Below, in pieces: positions 1 to 10,907 of a stretch of 64,000 nucleotides of DNA. A program made the translations under genes and the position numbers. Every line of letters starts with the position of its first letter. The stretch's first letter is position 1. The notes under the pieces are model-generated. The model saw nothing but the letters and a program-made list of their open reading frames with translations, did not search any database and was not told where the DNA came from. Source of the DNA: Phocoena phocoena (lineage: Eukaryota > Chordata > Mammalia > Artiodactyla > Phocoenidae); contig NC_089230.1 in assembly GCF_963924675.1 (NCBI RefSeq), positions 69,429,443 through 69,493,442 on the forward strand. The letters run 5' to 3'.

Positions 1-275
1 GGTTACATCAGAGGCAAACCTATGACTAGATACCCCTTTTCATAAATTAGGAAGTTGGGATTAACATATACGCACTACTATATATAAAATAGATAATCAA
101 CAAAGACCTACTATATAGCACCGGGAACTCTACTCAGTACTCTGTAATAACCTATATGGGAAAAGACTTTAAAAAAGAATAGATATATGTATGTATATAA
201 CTAAGTCACTTTGCTGTACACCTGAAACTAACACAATATTGTAAATGAACTATATTCCAATATAAATTTTTTTTA
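1..275 (+). mobile_element. LINE-1 3' end (3' UTR and A-rich tail)
   Basis: The stretch has the cetartiodactyl L1 3' UTR: the 'actactatatataaaatag' block, the 'cctatatgggaaaag' block, 'cactttgctgtacacctg' and the terminal 'attccaatataaa' before an A/T-rich tail. The upstream part lies outside the window, so the length of the copy is unknown. No coding sequence remains here. Confidence 0.85.
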
Positions 276-296
276 AAAAGCAGTTCTCTCTTACCA

Positions 297-870
297 TATT
301 CATTCATTCCAGAAATATTTATTGAGCATTTAATGTATGTGAGACACTGCTCTAGATGTCTGGGATACATCTGTGGAAAAAAACAGAGATTCCTGCCCAT
401 GTGGAACTTGTATTCTAGCAAAGCGAGATAGACAATAAACACAAGACTTAATACATGAGTAAAGCATATAGTATGTTAGAACGTGGCAAGTACTATGGAA
501 AAAAGAAAAAGTAGACCAGGATCTGGAGTGCCAGGGGTGGGCTTTGGTTGGGTTGCAATTATAAACAGAATGGTCAGTGAAGATCTCTTTGAGGAGGTTA
601 CATTTGAGCCACGACAGATGAATTTCTAGATAAGAGCCCTTCTAGGCAGGAGGAACAGCCAGCGCAAAGGCCTTAAGTTGACAGTATTCCTGGGGGGCTC
701 CAGGAAAAGCAAGGAGGCCAGCATGGCTACAATGTAGGTAGCAACGGGGGAAGCTATAGGAGATGGCATCAGAGAAGTAATACAGGTGCAGCATTCAAGA
801 CCTTGGGGGCCACTGGAAGGGATCTGGCTTCCATGATTTCACTCTGAGCTTGGGATGCACATGGCATCCT
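297..870 (-). mobile_element. LINE-2 (L2) 3' region, antisense
   Basis: Read on the plus strand it begins with the reversed L2 3' end ('attcattccagaaatattta', 'ttgagcatttaatg') and runs back through the conserved 'ggaacttgtattctag', 'gaggaggttacatttgag' and 'ggaacagccagcgcaaagg' blocks, which are hallmarks of the mammalian L2 3' portion. The copy is diverged and non-coding. The far edge near 870 is approximate. Confidence 0.8.
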
Positions 871-1464
871 CACAGGTCTTTGTGGCACAGATGGATGCAG
901 TTTCCTCTGGACAATCAGTGGTGAGCTACAGGCTGCTTTTGAAGGATGGTCTCACCCTGCATGGACAGAAGTACAGAAAATAGGGCTCCTGTGTAGACCA
1001 TGGCTGGAGGTTACTCAAGGTCAGCTACGTGGTGTCTGGATCCTAGCACTGCTCCTTCCCACAGTGTCCCTCCAGGTCCAGACCCTGGTCCCTGTTCTCA
1101 CAAACTTTACACCTGCCCGGGCTCTCATCTCTTTCCTTCTCCCCAGCCCAGAGAATCCTTCCTAACCTCGGGAGTGGAGGGAAACCTGACTCTTCTTCCT
1201 CATGAGAATTTTATTCTCCATCAATTTCTATGCATTGAGGTCTCTCCCCTTCCTCCTTCTCCAGATGTAGGCAAAATACTGATTCAGATTTTTTTTTTCC
1301 TATTTCTGTGTGTCACTTCAATCCCAAATAAGTGGAGGCAACAAATGCAGCACACTTGTCTAGATAAGGAAAAGGACGAGCCACAGGGTAAAAAGATGTA
1401 TCAATAACAAAGCACACCAACGAATATTTTTAAAATACTCTCAAAACATTTATTTCAGACAAAT
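871..1464. other. Unassigned sequence
   Basis: No repeat family or gene is recognised. A 135-codon open frame on the plus strand at 1000-1407 has no domain, is proline/serine rich at first and runs through a T-tract, so I treat it as chance. The GC content is a little higher than in the flanks. Confidence 0.5.
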
Positions 1465-1660
1465 CATTTGTTCAACAAACTTTTATTGTACGCTTTCCAT
1501 GAGCCAAAATATATGCTAAATGTTAAGAGCCAGCTATGAATGGAGACTAATCCCTGCATCCAGGACCACATAGGCTAGTGGGAAAGTAAGATGGGTGACA
1601 ATAAATTACAGCAAGTGAAAGGTGACAGTATAGCACAAAGCATGCACAGACAGAAGTTAG
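1465..1660 (-). mobile_element. LINE-2 3' end fragment, antisense
   Basis: The plus strand reads 'ttgttcaacaaacttttatt' then 'agccaaaatatatgctaaat' and 'aggctagtgggaaag', a decayed form of the reversed L2 3' end (tail repeat, size-of-list block, then the 'tctagtggggaaga' block). It is heavily diverged. Confidence 0.65.
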
Positions 1661-4190
1661 TCTCATGAAGACAGCATGCAGTGATTTGCACTGTAAACGT
1701 AATTTTTCTAACCACAGGCAACTGCTAGCTAGTGCTGGTCATTCGAGTGAAGATAAAGTGAGGAGGTTTAAGAAAGAGGCACCTTTAACCAAAATAAAGA
1801 AATGCTAGATTTCCAGCACTGAAGTACAGAATATCACATCTCACAGGGACTCAGGTCTGTGACATGAGCAAGTCCTCCTCATGCTTTAAATGGAGACTAG
1901 AAAAAAAAGTTGTTCATGAAACTCTTTCGACACGTATTTATCCAGTGCAAAATGTGCTCCTAAAGTGAGGAAGCAATCTAGTAGGAGTTGAAATGTCAGT
2001 TAAGATTTTGGTGGGAGGATAGACGCCGGAAACATAAAACTTGACGGACAGGTCAGGAGAACGTCAGCACCCTGGTCAGCTCTTCTCAATTTGAGTCTTC
2101 ATCCCCTCACAGGTCATGTTTCTGTGTATATGGTTCACAACACACACTTGCAAATGATGACTTCCCCACAAAGTACAGGGGATTTAGGAACATTTTTCCA
2201 GTCCCAGTTCTCTGGGGAACCAGTGTGGCTAAGGCAATTTTTCTGCTCCTCTTCTGTATGTCCCATGCCTCTCTTTTCCCATCTATATATAGGGATGCCT
2301 GGTTCCTGCCTCAGTTTACTTCTTACTCATCCGAAAAAGCTCTACCTTTGCTAATGGATGATGCCAAAGTATAACGTTTAAATACTAAATTATTATCAAA
2401 TGACATTTTTGGAAAGTTTTAGCTCTCTCCCCCGACAGTTGCCTTTGCTCTTTGGCAACCTGGGAGAGCCTGGACGAAGCTGCAGCTTTCTGTCTTTTTG
2501 ACATGACTCTCCATTTGGAGGCTCACGAGTCTCTGCCAAAATGAGCGTTATTCTTCTGTTGAGATGAAATGAAATGCGTAAACCCCTTTTTGGTCCGGAA
2601 AAGGCACTTTCTGCCTGGAATGTGATCTGAAAACAAACTCTCATTGCATAGCATTAACTATCTCTCTGGAAACAGGAACTTGGGACTGGAATGGCTAATC
2701 ATAAGATTCCCTCTATCAAGGTGGCTACATGGGGACACAAACAGGCTCCTAGAAAGCACTATTGGAGGACAGAAGAGGAAGCATTTAAATCAATCTTGAA
2801 GGGCCAGCAAAGTTTGCCCCCAAGAAAAGAATTATGAGCTGACTTTTGAAAAATGGGAATATGTTTTTCACTAGGATGACATGAGACCCAGAAAATGATA
2901 ATTAAAAATTTCTAAGACTGCTGAAGGATATGGGTGAGGGTTCAGACTTCAAATAAGAAAAGCAAATTTTACAAAGATGATATCATAAAGCAGGGGTTAA
3001 TAAACTGTACTTGTGCCACTGGACTACATGGACTGATAAGGATTTGAAGAGGAAATGAAGGGATGACCAAAAAGGCAGAGTCCTTTCCCTAGTTCACCCA
3101 GAGCAGCTTCGTTGTACATAATGTGGTTTCACCAATTTAAAAATTCTATTAGAAAAACGTAGTAATCATATTAATGATTGTTTTTAAAGATCTGAAAAAC
3201 ATAATATTGGAAAATTCATCCTTTGTCTCTTTAAGCACATCACCATGGTAAGCCATAGACATTCCTCTGAGAATATTCTACTGTGAGAATTAGACAAACG
3301 TGTGTCTGCATGTCCTGACCTCACCGTGGGGCACCAGCATTTTCTGGCTCCTCAGACCTTAACTGTGAAATGATACAACTCCTGGGTGAGGTTCCAAGAA
3401 TAGGAAAGAGAACACTGTGAGCGGTAAGACTGAGATCTGTGGGAAGGGGCAGTGCCAGGCCGTCCTCCCAGCCCAGTCTCCTTTAGCTGGGGCTCATGAG
3501 CAACAAATTGCCCCTCCCTGGCCTTCTTTCACCCTGCTGTGTCTTCCTGTTCAGTGTGCATTTCAGACCTGATATTAGCCAAAGACTCTTCTAACTTGGA
3601 CTTGGCATTTCTACAACCAAGCTGTGGAGTCCCTATGACTCTAACTTTGAACTTTCCGGATGATTTTAGTTCCTCCTTAAAAACACATGTTCTCACCTCA
3701 CAGGGATCCTCATAGTTTAGAAAATATGCACAACTGAAGTAATACCATTTTGACTCCTAAAATATTCCCCATAAGATGATCAATGATATTTCCTAAATTC
3801 TAAAGGAATTACTTGGAATTTTTAAATAAACAGAAATTCCACTGAAAATCCTTGAAAGAAAACTACTGCCCATGGACAAGACTGAAAAATTATATGTCTT
3901 GGTTTTCTACATCCCCAAACAAATGCAGGCTCCAAGAATCTGGCTGGTATATGGAAGTTGTTTATTTCCAGGACCATTAATCAAAATACATTCTAAATGT
4001 CATTCTTACCAAGTAAATATTAACGTACATGAGTCTTTTCAGAGTCACTAAAGGTCTGCTTCAGCGTGCTATGTGGTCATTCATACTGCAGTAACATCAG
4101 TGTAGACTTAGAAGCCAATTAAATTGTTGAAAGATGAGAAAATGGACCTGGATCTTCCTAGAATCCCACAATGGATTTTAGGAAAAGGAA
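1661..4190. other. Unassigned, mostly unique sequence
   Basis: I see no coding exon, no recognisable repeat of high confidence and no RNA gene in this 2.5 kb. The segment near 2990-3020 weakly resembles the start of a hAT-type element (a 'gcaggggt' start followed by 'aaact'), but the match does not continue. Open frames here are under 90 codons and have no known domain. Confidence 0.45.
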
Positions 4191-4194
4191 CTTC

Positions 4195-4325
4195 AGTTCA
4201 ACACTGTTACTCTACAGATGAAAAAACCAGAAAGGTTTGGCAGCTTGCCCACAATTACCTGAAACTTTTTGTCCTCAGACCTTATCTGCAAAATGATACT
4301 TCTGGCCCAAAATGAATTCAAACCA
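4195..4325 (+). mobile_element. MIR fragment
   Basis: The core words 'ctacagatgaaaaaacc' and 'cagcttgcccacaattacc' follow the MIR core ('ttacagatgaggaaac', 'aacttgcccaaggtcac'), and 'gaattcaaacc' fits the tRNA-proximal part. The match is diverged and the edges are approximate. Confidence 0.55.
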
Positions 4326-4599
4326 TGGTACAGCTGGAACCAGGACCTGATCTGGGGGTTCTTCCCACCATTCCACACAGAATACAAAAGCGAAAAAGAA
4401 GAATTAAACCTGGCCAGGGCAGTAGAAGTTCAGGAGGCCACAAGAGCATCCAAGTTACATTTAGATTTCTAGTAATTCCCCCAATAGTAGACATGTTTAA
4501 TCTGAGGTCTATGACAATGAGTCACATTGTGGGAGTGAAAATGTCAGCACCAAATGGAACAAGTGGGGCCCAAACTGCTGTTCCCAATGCTATTATGTG

Positions 4600-4735
4600 A
4601 ACTGGTGTCAGGAGGGCTGCACAGGAATTCCTGGAATTACTGAAAAGTCCAGATTCCAAGGCCCTCGGAGGAGATTCTGATACAAGAGATCTAGGGTGGG
4701 ATTCAGAAATCTGTGTGTTGTATAACGAATCTATC
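4600..4735 (+). mobile_element. MER5-like hAT fragment
   Basis: The 'gagattctgata' to 'gatctagggtgggattcaga' order resembles the central MER5 block ('agattctgattcagtaggtc', 'tggggtggggcc'). Terminal inverted repeats are not clear, so this is a tentative assignment. Confidence 0.45.
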
Positions 4736-4947
4736 TGATACAGAGTCATGTTCAGAACCTTTGAGACCCCTTTTCACACTGCCCTTCTGTTAAAGGACCC
4801 TTCCTTCAAGTTCTCAGTAAGATTTTCTCACAGAGGGCCTGCTGGGAAAGATGTGAGACAACCAGAAGAGGTCTCCGTGTTTGAGTTGTGACCTGCTTGT
4901 CTGTTTTTAGTTAACGGTGCTCCCTGTGACTCTCACTTGGTACATGT

Positions 4948-4988
4948 AATGATGATGATGATGATGATGACGACAACGACAACGAGGA
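4948..4988 (+). repeat. (GAT)n microsatellite degrading to (GAC/AAC)n
   Basis: Eight or so GAT triplets run into 'gacgacaacgacaacgagg'. It is a simple trinucleotide repeat with an impure 3' part, likely length-polymorphic. Confidence 0.9.
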
Positions 4989-5021
4989 CAGCAACCACAG
5001 CAATAACCATGGATAAAGTCT

Positions 5022-5200
5022 ACTAGACCGGAGCTTCTTAAACTTAAACGTGCATAAGAAGCCCCTGGGGATCCTATTAAAATGCAGATTCTGATTCAGT
5101 AGGTCTGAGATGGGTCCTGAGGCTTTGCATTTCTAGCACGTTCCATTAAGGCCAGTGTTGCTGGTCAATGGATGACACGTCGAATAGCAAGGCACTAGAT
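5022..5200 (+). mobile_element. MER5A-type nonautonomous hAT-Charlie transposon
   Basis: The order 'gagcttcttaaacttaaacg', 'cccctggggatcctattaaa', 'agattctgattcagtaggtc' and 'ggctttgcatttctagcacg' follows the MER5A consensus closely. The right end ('ttgctggtc' onward) is decayed. There is no transposase. Confidence 0.75.
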
Positions 5201-5259
5201 TCTCTAAAGTGGCTAACTAAGGAGAGCAGAGTCGATTCAAACTCATTAAAGATTCAGCA

Positions 5260-6015
5260 GGTTCCTTAAAAAACTACAAATAGAACTACCATATGACCCA
5301 GCAATCCCACTACTGGGCATATACCCTGAGAAAACCATAATTCAAAAAGAGTCATGTACCAAAATGCTCATTGCAGCTCTATTTACAATAGCCCGGAGAT
5401 GGAAACAACCTAAGTGTCCATCATCGGATGAATGGATAAAGAAGATGTGGCACATATATACAATGGAATATTACTCAGCCAAAGAAAGAAATGAAATGGA
5501 GCTATTTGTAATGAGATGGATGGACCTAGAGTCTGTCATACAGAGTGAAGTAAGTCAGAAAGAGAAAGACAAATACCGTATGCTAACACATACATATGGA
5601 ATTTAAGAAAAATAAATGTCATGAAGAACGTAGGGGTAAGACAGGAATAAAGACACAGACCTACTAGAGAATGGACTTGAGGATACGGGGAGGGGGAAGG
5701 GTAAGCTGTGACAAAGTGAGAGAGTGGCATGGACATATATACACTACCAAACGTAAAACAGATAGCTAGTGGGAAGCAGCCGCATAGCACAGGGAGATCA
5801 GCTCGGTGCTTTGTGACCACCTAGAGGGGTGGGAAAGGGAGGGTGGGAGGGTGGGAGGGAGGGAGATGCAAGAGGGAAGTGACATGGGAACATATGTATA
5901 TGTATAACTGATTCACTTTGTTATAAAGCAGAAACTAACACACCATTGTAAAGCAATTATACTCCAATAAAGATGTAAAAAAGAAAGAAAAAGAAAAAGA
6001 AACATAAAAGAAAAA
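5260..6015 (+). mobile_element. 5'-truncated LINE-1 with 3' UTR and A tail
   Basis: A 5'-truncated L1 covering the last part of ORF2 and the whole 3' UTR. An uninterrupted 80-codon frame at 5364-5606 is the ORF2 C-terminus: it contains the conserved 'KCPSSDEWIKKMWHIYTMEYY' region and ends at the natural stop. The 3' UTR carries a long G-rich purine tract (5826-5865) and the 'actccaataaagatg' polyadenylation region, followed by an impure A tail. A 12 bp near-perfect target-site duplication (aaagattcagca / aaagatccagca, at 5248-5259 and about 6017-6028) brackets it, so this is one insertion made by target-primed reverse transcription. Confidence 0.92.
5826..5865 (+). repeat. G-quadruplex-forming tract in L1 3' UTR
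   Basis: At least six runs of three G (starting 5841, 5845, 5849, 5853, 5857 and 5861) are spaced by single A or T bases, with further runs at 5826-5839. This satisfies the G3N1G3N1G3N1G3 rule several times over on the sense strand. G-rich 3' UTR tracts are known in mammalian L1s. Confidence 0.85.
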
Positions 6016-6028
6016 AAAAGATCCAGCA

Positions 6029-6693
6029 TCTCAAAAGGCAAAAAAGCAGAGTACTGGCTCCTAGAAACAGCACTATAACCTATCAAGGCAGTCAGGTATC
6101 ACTGGGCAGTGATTCATAAAAGCCATGAGGGGCAAAATGGCATCACTGATGGTCTATATGCCAAAGAAACTAAAACAGGCCATTGCATAAATCTGTCCCA
6201 AAGACACCAGGTCACAGGGTTTTATGCTTGTTCCTAGGTTAAGAAAGACCTGCCATCCTTTTGAGTCACAACCTTGTGATCTGTCCTAGCTCCACTAGCC
6301 CCACAGTTGTTTGTTGCTACTCGAAATGAACATGAAACTATTCTGGAGAAGCCACAGAAGCAAGACAAGCTTTATGTTACATCTGGATCCTCCCCTTCCT
6401 TTTACAAATCCCAGAACAGTGAAAACAATCCCCTGCCAGGTAAAGTTCTGTGGAAGAAACACCTTGCACACAAAGTTAATCATTATTTGAACAGTTAAAT
6501 GAGCACTAATGACGGTCTCCAGAAAATCAGAAAGCAGTTCTCAGCTGAGAGTTAGGTATAGAATCTTTCCAACTACATTCTCTATTCCTTTTGTGTTTTT
6601 ATACCTTTTGCCTTCATCAGACCAGAAAACAGAATTTAGCAAAATGCAGAGCCCATCGTAAGTGATCAGTAAATACTTAAAAATTGATTGATT
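6029..6693. other. Unassigned sequence
   Basis: No repeat or gene is recognised between the L1 tail and the SINE. Two overlapping ~63-codon frames on opposite strands near 6300-6490 have no domain and look like chance. Confidence 0.45.
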
Positions 6694-6870
6694 GGGACTT
6701 CCCTGGTGGTCCAGTGGCTAAGACTCTGTGCTCACAACGCAGGCGGCCCGGGTTTGATCCCTGCTCAAGGAACTAGATCCCACATGCCACAACTAAGAGT
6801 TTGCATGCTGCAATTAAATGAATAAATAAATAAATATTACAAAAAAAAGAGAAAACGGGCATGACTTTTT
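6694..6870 (+). mobile_element. CHR-type tRNA-derived SINE (older form) with extra 3' tail sequence
   Basis: Starts 'gggacttccctggtggtcca' and has a B-box-like 'cgggtttgatccctg', then the 'cacatgccacaactaagag' 3' part and an (AAAT) tail. A near-perfect duplication with core 'attgattgat' lies on both sides (before 6694, and 6871-6886). Between the A run (6841-6848) and the right duplication there are 22 non-A bases ending in TTTTT, so the inserted RNA seems to have carried a little source flank. Confidence 0.88.
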
Positions 6871-7046
6871 AAAAAGATTGATTGATATACACAAATCCAG
6901 ATACTTTTAAAATTTAAGATTTTTTTTATTCCTGGATGCCCCAAAACTTCTAACTAATAAAAAGGATAAGCAAAACTGGGGAGAAATAAAAATTTGGGGG
7001 CTAGAGCCTCAGTTATACGCAGCAGATATTATCAATTGCCCAACCA

Positions 7047-7135
7047 AAGGGATCTTAGTTCCTCGCAGGGATTGAACCTGGGCCCCTGGCAGTGGAAGCG
7101 TGGAGTCCTAACCATTGGACCACCAGGGAATTCCC
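7047..7135 (-). mobile_element. CHR-type SINE head, antisense
   Basis: The plus strand reads 'gggatcttagttcctcgcag', then the reversed B box ('attgaacctgggcccc') and the reversed 5' end ('ggaccaccagggaattccc'). Only the tRNA-related head is clear. The tail side is lost or too diverged. Confidence 0.85.
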
Positions 7136-7224
7136 TCCTCCCTTCTTCTTGACTGGCAAATCCCAATTTAATTCAGGATTTGTTAGAGATTTTTTTCTCT
7201 TCGTGAAGGCAGAGGATAAATCAG

Positions 7225-7630
7225 CTTAAGCCAGACACATAAATCTTATCCCCTCCTGTCAGTGAGTGTTCTATGCATGGGCGCATGACCCTAGGCTGGC
7301 CGATGGAATCTGAGGTAAAGTCTTCTAAGACTGCTGGAAAGGACTCTCCTCTGTTGACTAAGACTAGAAAGTTCTGTGCTCTCCTCCTTCCTTCCTGCTT
7401 AGGACACCATTTTAGGACATGAGGTTTGGAGTTGCTGCCACAACTTTGTGACCATAAGGCAAAAGTTTATCCAAATGTTCTGACATTATTGAGCATGGAT
7501 CCAGCCCTGGAATGGGCTACCTCTTAGCTCCTTGTTATGGAAGAATAACAAACCTCAATGGTCTAAGGCACTTTTAGTGAGGTATTCCACTAGTTGTAGC
7601 TGAGAGCATATTACTAATACAATATGCTTC
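7225..7630. mobile_element. Ancient MER-type repeat, family not named
   Basis: The block running from 'gaccctaggctggccgatgg' through 'gagcatggatccagccctgg' to the 'ttagtgaggtattcc' end matches a common ancient mammalian interspersed repeat whose other end seems to be represented at 19060-19600 in the opposite direction. I recognise the pattern but cannot name the family with certainty. Confidence 0.45.
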
Positions 7631-8245
7631 TCCTTATTTGTATGTATTTAGTTTAAAATCTAATACAGACTTACCCAAAAGAACAATTAAAAAATCCATG
7701 CTTAACGAGTTTTTGAGATAATCATTTATTGGTTTGGATTATAAACTGACACTTATAAAAGGGCTAGCTGAACCTAGGTGCGTACCATGACATGTGGAAA
7801 AAACCTCACATGAGTTTTAATAGAGGTAATCATTTATATAGTCATTCATTCATTCAATTGTAAAGAAAAAAATGTTGCCTGCCGTTCCAATTCTACAAGG
7901 ATCAAGCCATTAGCCACTGTAGTCACCCACTGACAGTGTACCCTGAGGGGAATTCAGGAAGCAGAAAAACAGGAAGCATTCCGTGCTTTTGATATACTGG
8001 CTTCTAGATTAGATACATATCTCAGGAAAAGTTCAATGACCCCAGATTCCTGCATCTTCCCGTAGAAAAGCACTAAAATCATCTGTTCTTTGCGACTATC
8101 AGTAATCTTTTCATACCTGACTACAAGTTTTTCCCAGCAAGAAAGTTCATATATATGCTGGCTCCTCCCTTACCTCTTCAGAGGAGTTCCTCAGTGCTGA
8201 GAGGCTGTCTCTGGAGCTATAGTCCTCTGAATAAAACTTAACTCA
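7631..8245. other. Unassigned sequence
   Basis: Nothing supportable is seen: no open frame of note, no recognisable repeat core. A short 'cattcattcattcaatt' near 7842 is a simple tetranucleotide run. Confidence 0.45.
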
Positions 8246-8357
8246 CCAAAAGTAAAAAAAGAATGTATATATGTGTCTATAACTGAGTCACTTTGCTGTA
8301 CAGCAGAGATTGACACAACATTGTAAATCAACTATACTTCAATAAAAAAAAAACGTA
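8246..8357 (+). mobile_element. LINE-1 3' end fragment
   Basis: The terminal L1 3' UTR only: 'aactgagtcactttgctgta', 'cattgtaaatcaactatact' and 'tcaataaaaaaaaaa'. It is a very short 5'-truncated copy. Confidence 0.85.
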
Positions 8358-8394
8358 ACTCACAAGTTCTATGTTGTGCGTTTTTATTTCAGTC

Positions 8395-8640
8395 GACACA
8401 ACAAATACCAACATTTATCTGATATGTTCTAAGTGGAGGAGCTGTGCTAGGCACTGAAGAGGCAAGACAGCTAAATTTCCTTCTTCGTGGAACTTACATT
8501 CTAGTGGGGCAGAGAGGAAATTAACAAATTTATAAATATGATTATTAATACCAAGGGGAAAAAACAGAATAATTATGTAAAGAGCAACTGCAGTATTATA
8601 TTTAAATAAGGTTGTCAGAGGAGGCTGGGACATAAGGCAG
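8395..8640 (-). mobile_element. LINE-2 3' end, antisense
   Basis: The plus strand has 'tgctaggcactgaagaggca' followed by 'ggaacttacattctagtggg' and a decayed 'aggttgtcagaggaggctgg', the usual reversed L2 3' end order. Confidence 0.72.
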
Positions 8641-8959
8641 AAGCATAAAAATCCAGTAGGGTGTCACTCAATCCAAAGATCTGCTATTTCCCAGCAGAGC
8701 AATGATCAATGAACCCAACTGTCACGTTCTGAGGTATCTGGGGCTGATCAAAGAAAAGAATGTGACCACAAGAAGCAGGAACCACAACATGTTTACTGGC
8801 TGGTGCTTGGACAGGTTTGCACAACAGGGGACATTCCTCACAGCAAGAGTCTGTAGAAAGGCTATAGTTGGTGGGGAGGGGTTACAAATCAGAAGAGGAA
8901 GAGGGCTGGGGAACTAATGGGAGAAGTTCCATAAGGGTTGGAGAAGGGGCTTATGTGTC

Positions 8960-9295
8960 TGAGTGACTTTTCACTGTTGAGTATGATGTTAGCTGTGGTT
9001 CTGTCATATACGGCCTTTATTATGTTGAGGCACGTTCCCTCAATAACAACTTTGTTGAGCGTTTTTCTCATAAACGGATGTTGAATTTTTTCAAACAATT
9101 TTTCTGTATCTATTGAGATGACTGTATGATTTTTATCTTTCATTCTATTAATGTGGTGTATGACATTTATTCATTTGCATACGTTGAAACATCCTTGCAT
9201 CCCAAGGAAGAAACCTACTTTATGGTTTCTGATCATGGTTTCTGATCATTTTAATGTGCTACTGAATTTGGTTTGTTGAGAATTTTTGTATCTTG
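8960..9295 (-). mobile_element. LINE-1 ORF2 fragment (reverse transcriptase region), antisense
   Basis: A frame at 8889-9143 on the minus strand reads the L1 ORF2 segment around '[17 protein letters not shown]', which corresponds to '[16 protein letters not shown]' in the better preserved copy at 36.4-36.8 kb. The nucleotide match continues to about 9292 ('gaatttttgtatc'). A 13 bp tandem copy of 'tggtttctgatca' sits at 9223-9248. The fragment is non-functional, and the adjoining LTR begins immediately after it. Confidence 0.85.
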
Positions 9296-9299
9296 GAAA

Positions 9300-9942
9300 C
9301 TGAGTTCACAGGTACCTGCCTGGAGCTAGGGTTTGGGGGGGTGAAATCACAGAAATGTGTCTTGGGGGGCTCCAAGGAGCTCTGGTTCTTTATGTCTCAG
9401 CACAGTAAGAATTCAGCAACAGGCAAAGGGATAGATAAGAAGTGATTTATTAGAAAAGGATGCTTGTAAGCCTTCCAAGTGGGCAGGTGAGAGGGTGCTG
9501 CACCCCTAGAACTTAGTGGGCCACAGTTTTATAATCAAAGGAAAAGTAGAGAGGGGGAGAAGACCACCTTCTTCTTCATTCTTGAGTAGACATCAGTTCC
9601 TCCTCCATGTCGGGTGGAGGAGTTTTCTTGTCCCTATATGGTCAAGCTGGAACTGTCATGGTGCAATGGAAATGAGCAAAAAGGTGGTAACATATACTAA
9701 GAATGGCAAGTCATCTCGGGTTTCGGTATAATGCCACCCTTTCCTTATATTTTTGTTTTTAGTGTGCTCAGAGGAGCATGTCCTAAGAACTGTTAACTTA
9801 CTGAGCTCACTGGGCAGGATATGGGTCTCATTCCACCATTGTTTTATTATTTGGGGGCATGTTTCATGTTTCGGTTGCATGGTTTTGTTGCTAAGTAAAC
9901 TTGCTTTCTTGAGTGATCATTAACTTACAGGGGTCTCCCACA
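9300..9942 (-). mobile_element. Endogenous retrovirus LTR, antisense
   Basis: Read on the minus strand, the block starts TGTGGGAGACCCC at 9942, carries a TATA box (GATTATAAAAC, 9526-9536) about 410 bases in, and then an AATAAA signal (9446-9451) about 80 bases further. A U5-like C-rich part ends near 9300 next to L1 sequence. Length, order of signals and the TG start are those of a class I (gammaretrovirus-like) LTR. A purine run lies just outside the TG end, as expected for a 3' LTR. The 3' edge near 9300 is uncertain and no matching second LTR is seen. The class is an inference from layout; no database comparison was possible. Confidence 0.7.
9526..9536 (-). promoter_or_regulatory. TATA box of the antisense LTR
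   Basis: GATTATAAAAC on the minus strand, followed downstream by the LTR polyadenylation signal. The spacing from TATA to AATAAA (about 80 bases) is short but normal for retroviral R regions. Confidence 0.6.
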
Positions 9943-9957
9943 CTTTTTTCTTTACTT
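9943..9957 (-). promoter_or_regulatory. Polypurine tract candidate next to the LTR
   Basis: The minus strand reads AAGTAAAGAAAAAAG directly before the TGTGGGAG start of the LTR. A purine run abutting the U3 start is the plus-strand primer site of retroviruses. It implies that internal retroviral sequence once lay at higher coordinates. Confidence 0.5.
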
Positions 9958-10260
9958 ACAATCTCCTAGTGGAATTAACTATTTAATCACCTACTTTGTC
10001 CCTTTACTCTGTCCCTGTCAGGTGCTGAGTGGGAACCTGGGGCCATAAGAGCTGCCCGGAGCCATGGGAGCCAGCCAGCATTGTGGTGATCTGGGAGCCC
10101 GGGTTTGTACGATATGCAGGTAGCCTGGTGCCAGAGGACCACCTGGTGCCACTGGAGCTGGCACATGGCAGGATGAGCCAGGGGTCTGGTGTAAACCTTT
10201 CTGAAGATATGCTTTATATATTTAACTTCTATGGGATATTTTCCAACGTTAACAATTAAT
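9958..10260 (-). other. Possible decayed retroviral internal remnant
   Basis: This 300 bp follows the polypurine tract on the side where the end of the viral interior would lie. It is locally GC-rich (10020-10190) compared with the flanks. No retroviral protein motif is visible in any frame, so the assignment rests on position alone. Confidence 0.3.
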
Positions 10261-10904
10261 GTAGAGTTGATCTGTCAAGGAACGTGGCTATATTTTTTAA
10301 CATATTCAGTAAAGGTCCACTTTAAGAAGAAAGCAAAGGCAGCTCAGTTAAAAGCTATCAGACACACAGATGCTCTGCTAGGGCCATATAATGGCAAAAC
10401 AGAGCTTGCATTCAGCCTGAGAGTCTGTAACTAAGCACTCCATAAGAACAAATATTTAAAAGACAACTGGAGTATGCATTTTATGCATTAATTTCTTGTG
10501 ATGACAAATGAAGTTAATGTAAACCACAAGATAATTCTTCACCAGAAAAAAATTAATCCTTAAAAATACATGTGTAAGCAGAATTTTCTTGGAAGAATGC
10601 ATTAATCTCTCTTCCTTCTTGGAGCCAAAATTCCTTTCAAAGCTTCCTTTTGAAAAGTTAGGTCTATTTTACTGTTTATAGACACGAATCTCACACTGAG
10701 ACCCTGGTCATAGGCAAAACAGGTCCTTCCACATTTAAGTCTCAGTCACAGCAGGTCAGTCAAGTTAATTCTAGCTGCTGCACAGGTAAATCCAAAAGAT
10801 CTCAATTCCTAACACAATAGAATTAATTCTAGTAAAATCTAAATTAGAGACCAGTGAGTGGTCTTCCATGAAGTGATAGAGAAATCCAGAATCCTCCCAT
10901 CTGC
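10261..10904. other. Unassigned sequence
   Basis: Ordinary AT-rich sequence with no repeat core or exon I can support. Confidence 0.45.
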
Positions 10905-10907
10905 CAT

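Noticed and set aside
1000..1407. 135-codon plus-strand open frame
   Set aside because: No recognisable domain, runs through a T-tract, and no promoter or splice context. Not supported.
9223..9248. 13 bp tandem copy of tggtttctgatca as a target-site duplication
   Set aside because: The copies are adjacent with nothing between them and sit inside L1 ORF2 sequence, so it is a local slippage duplication.
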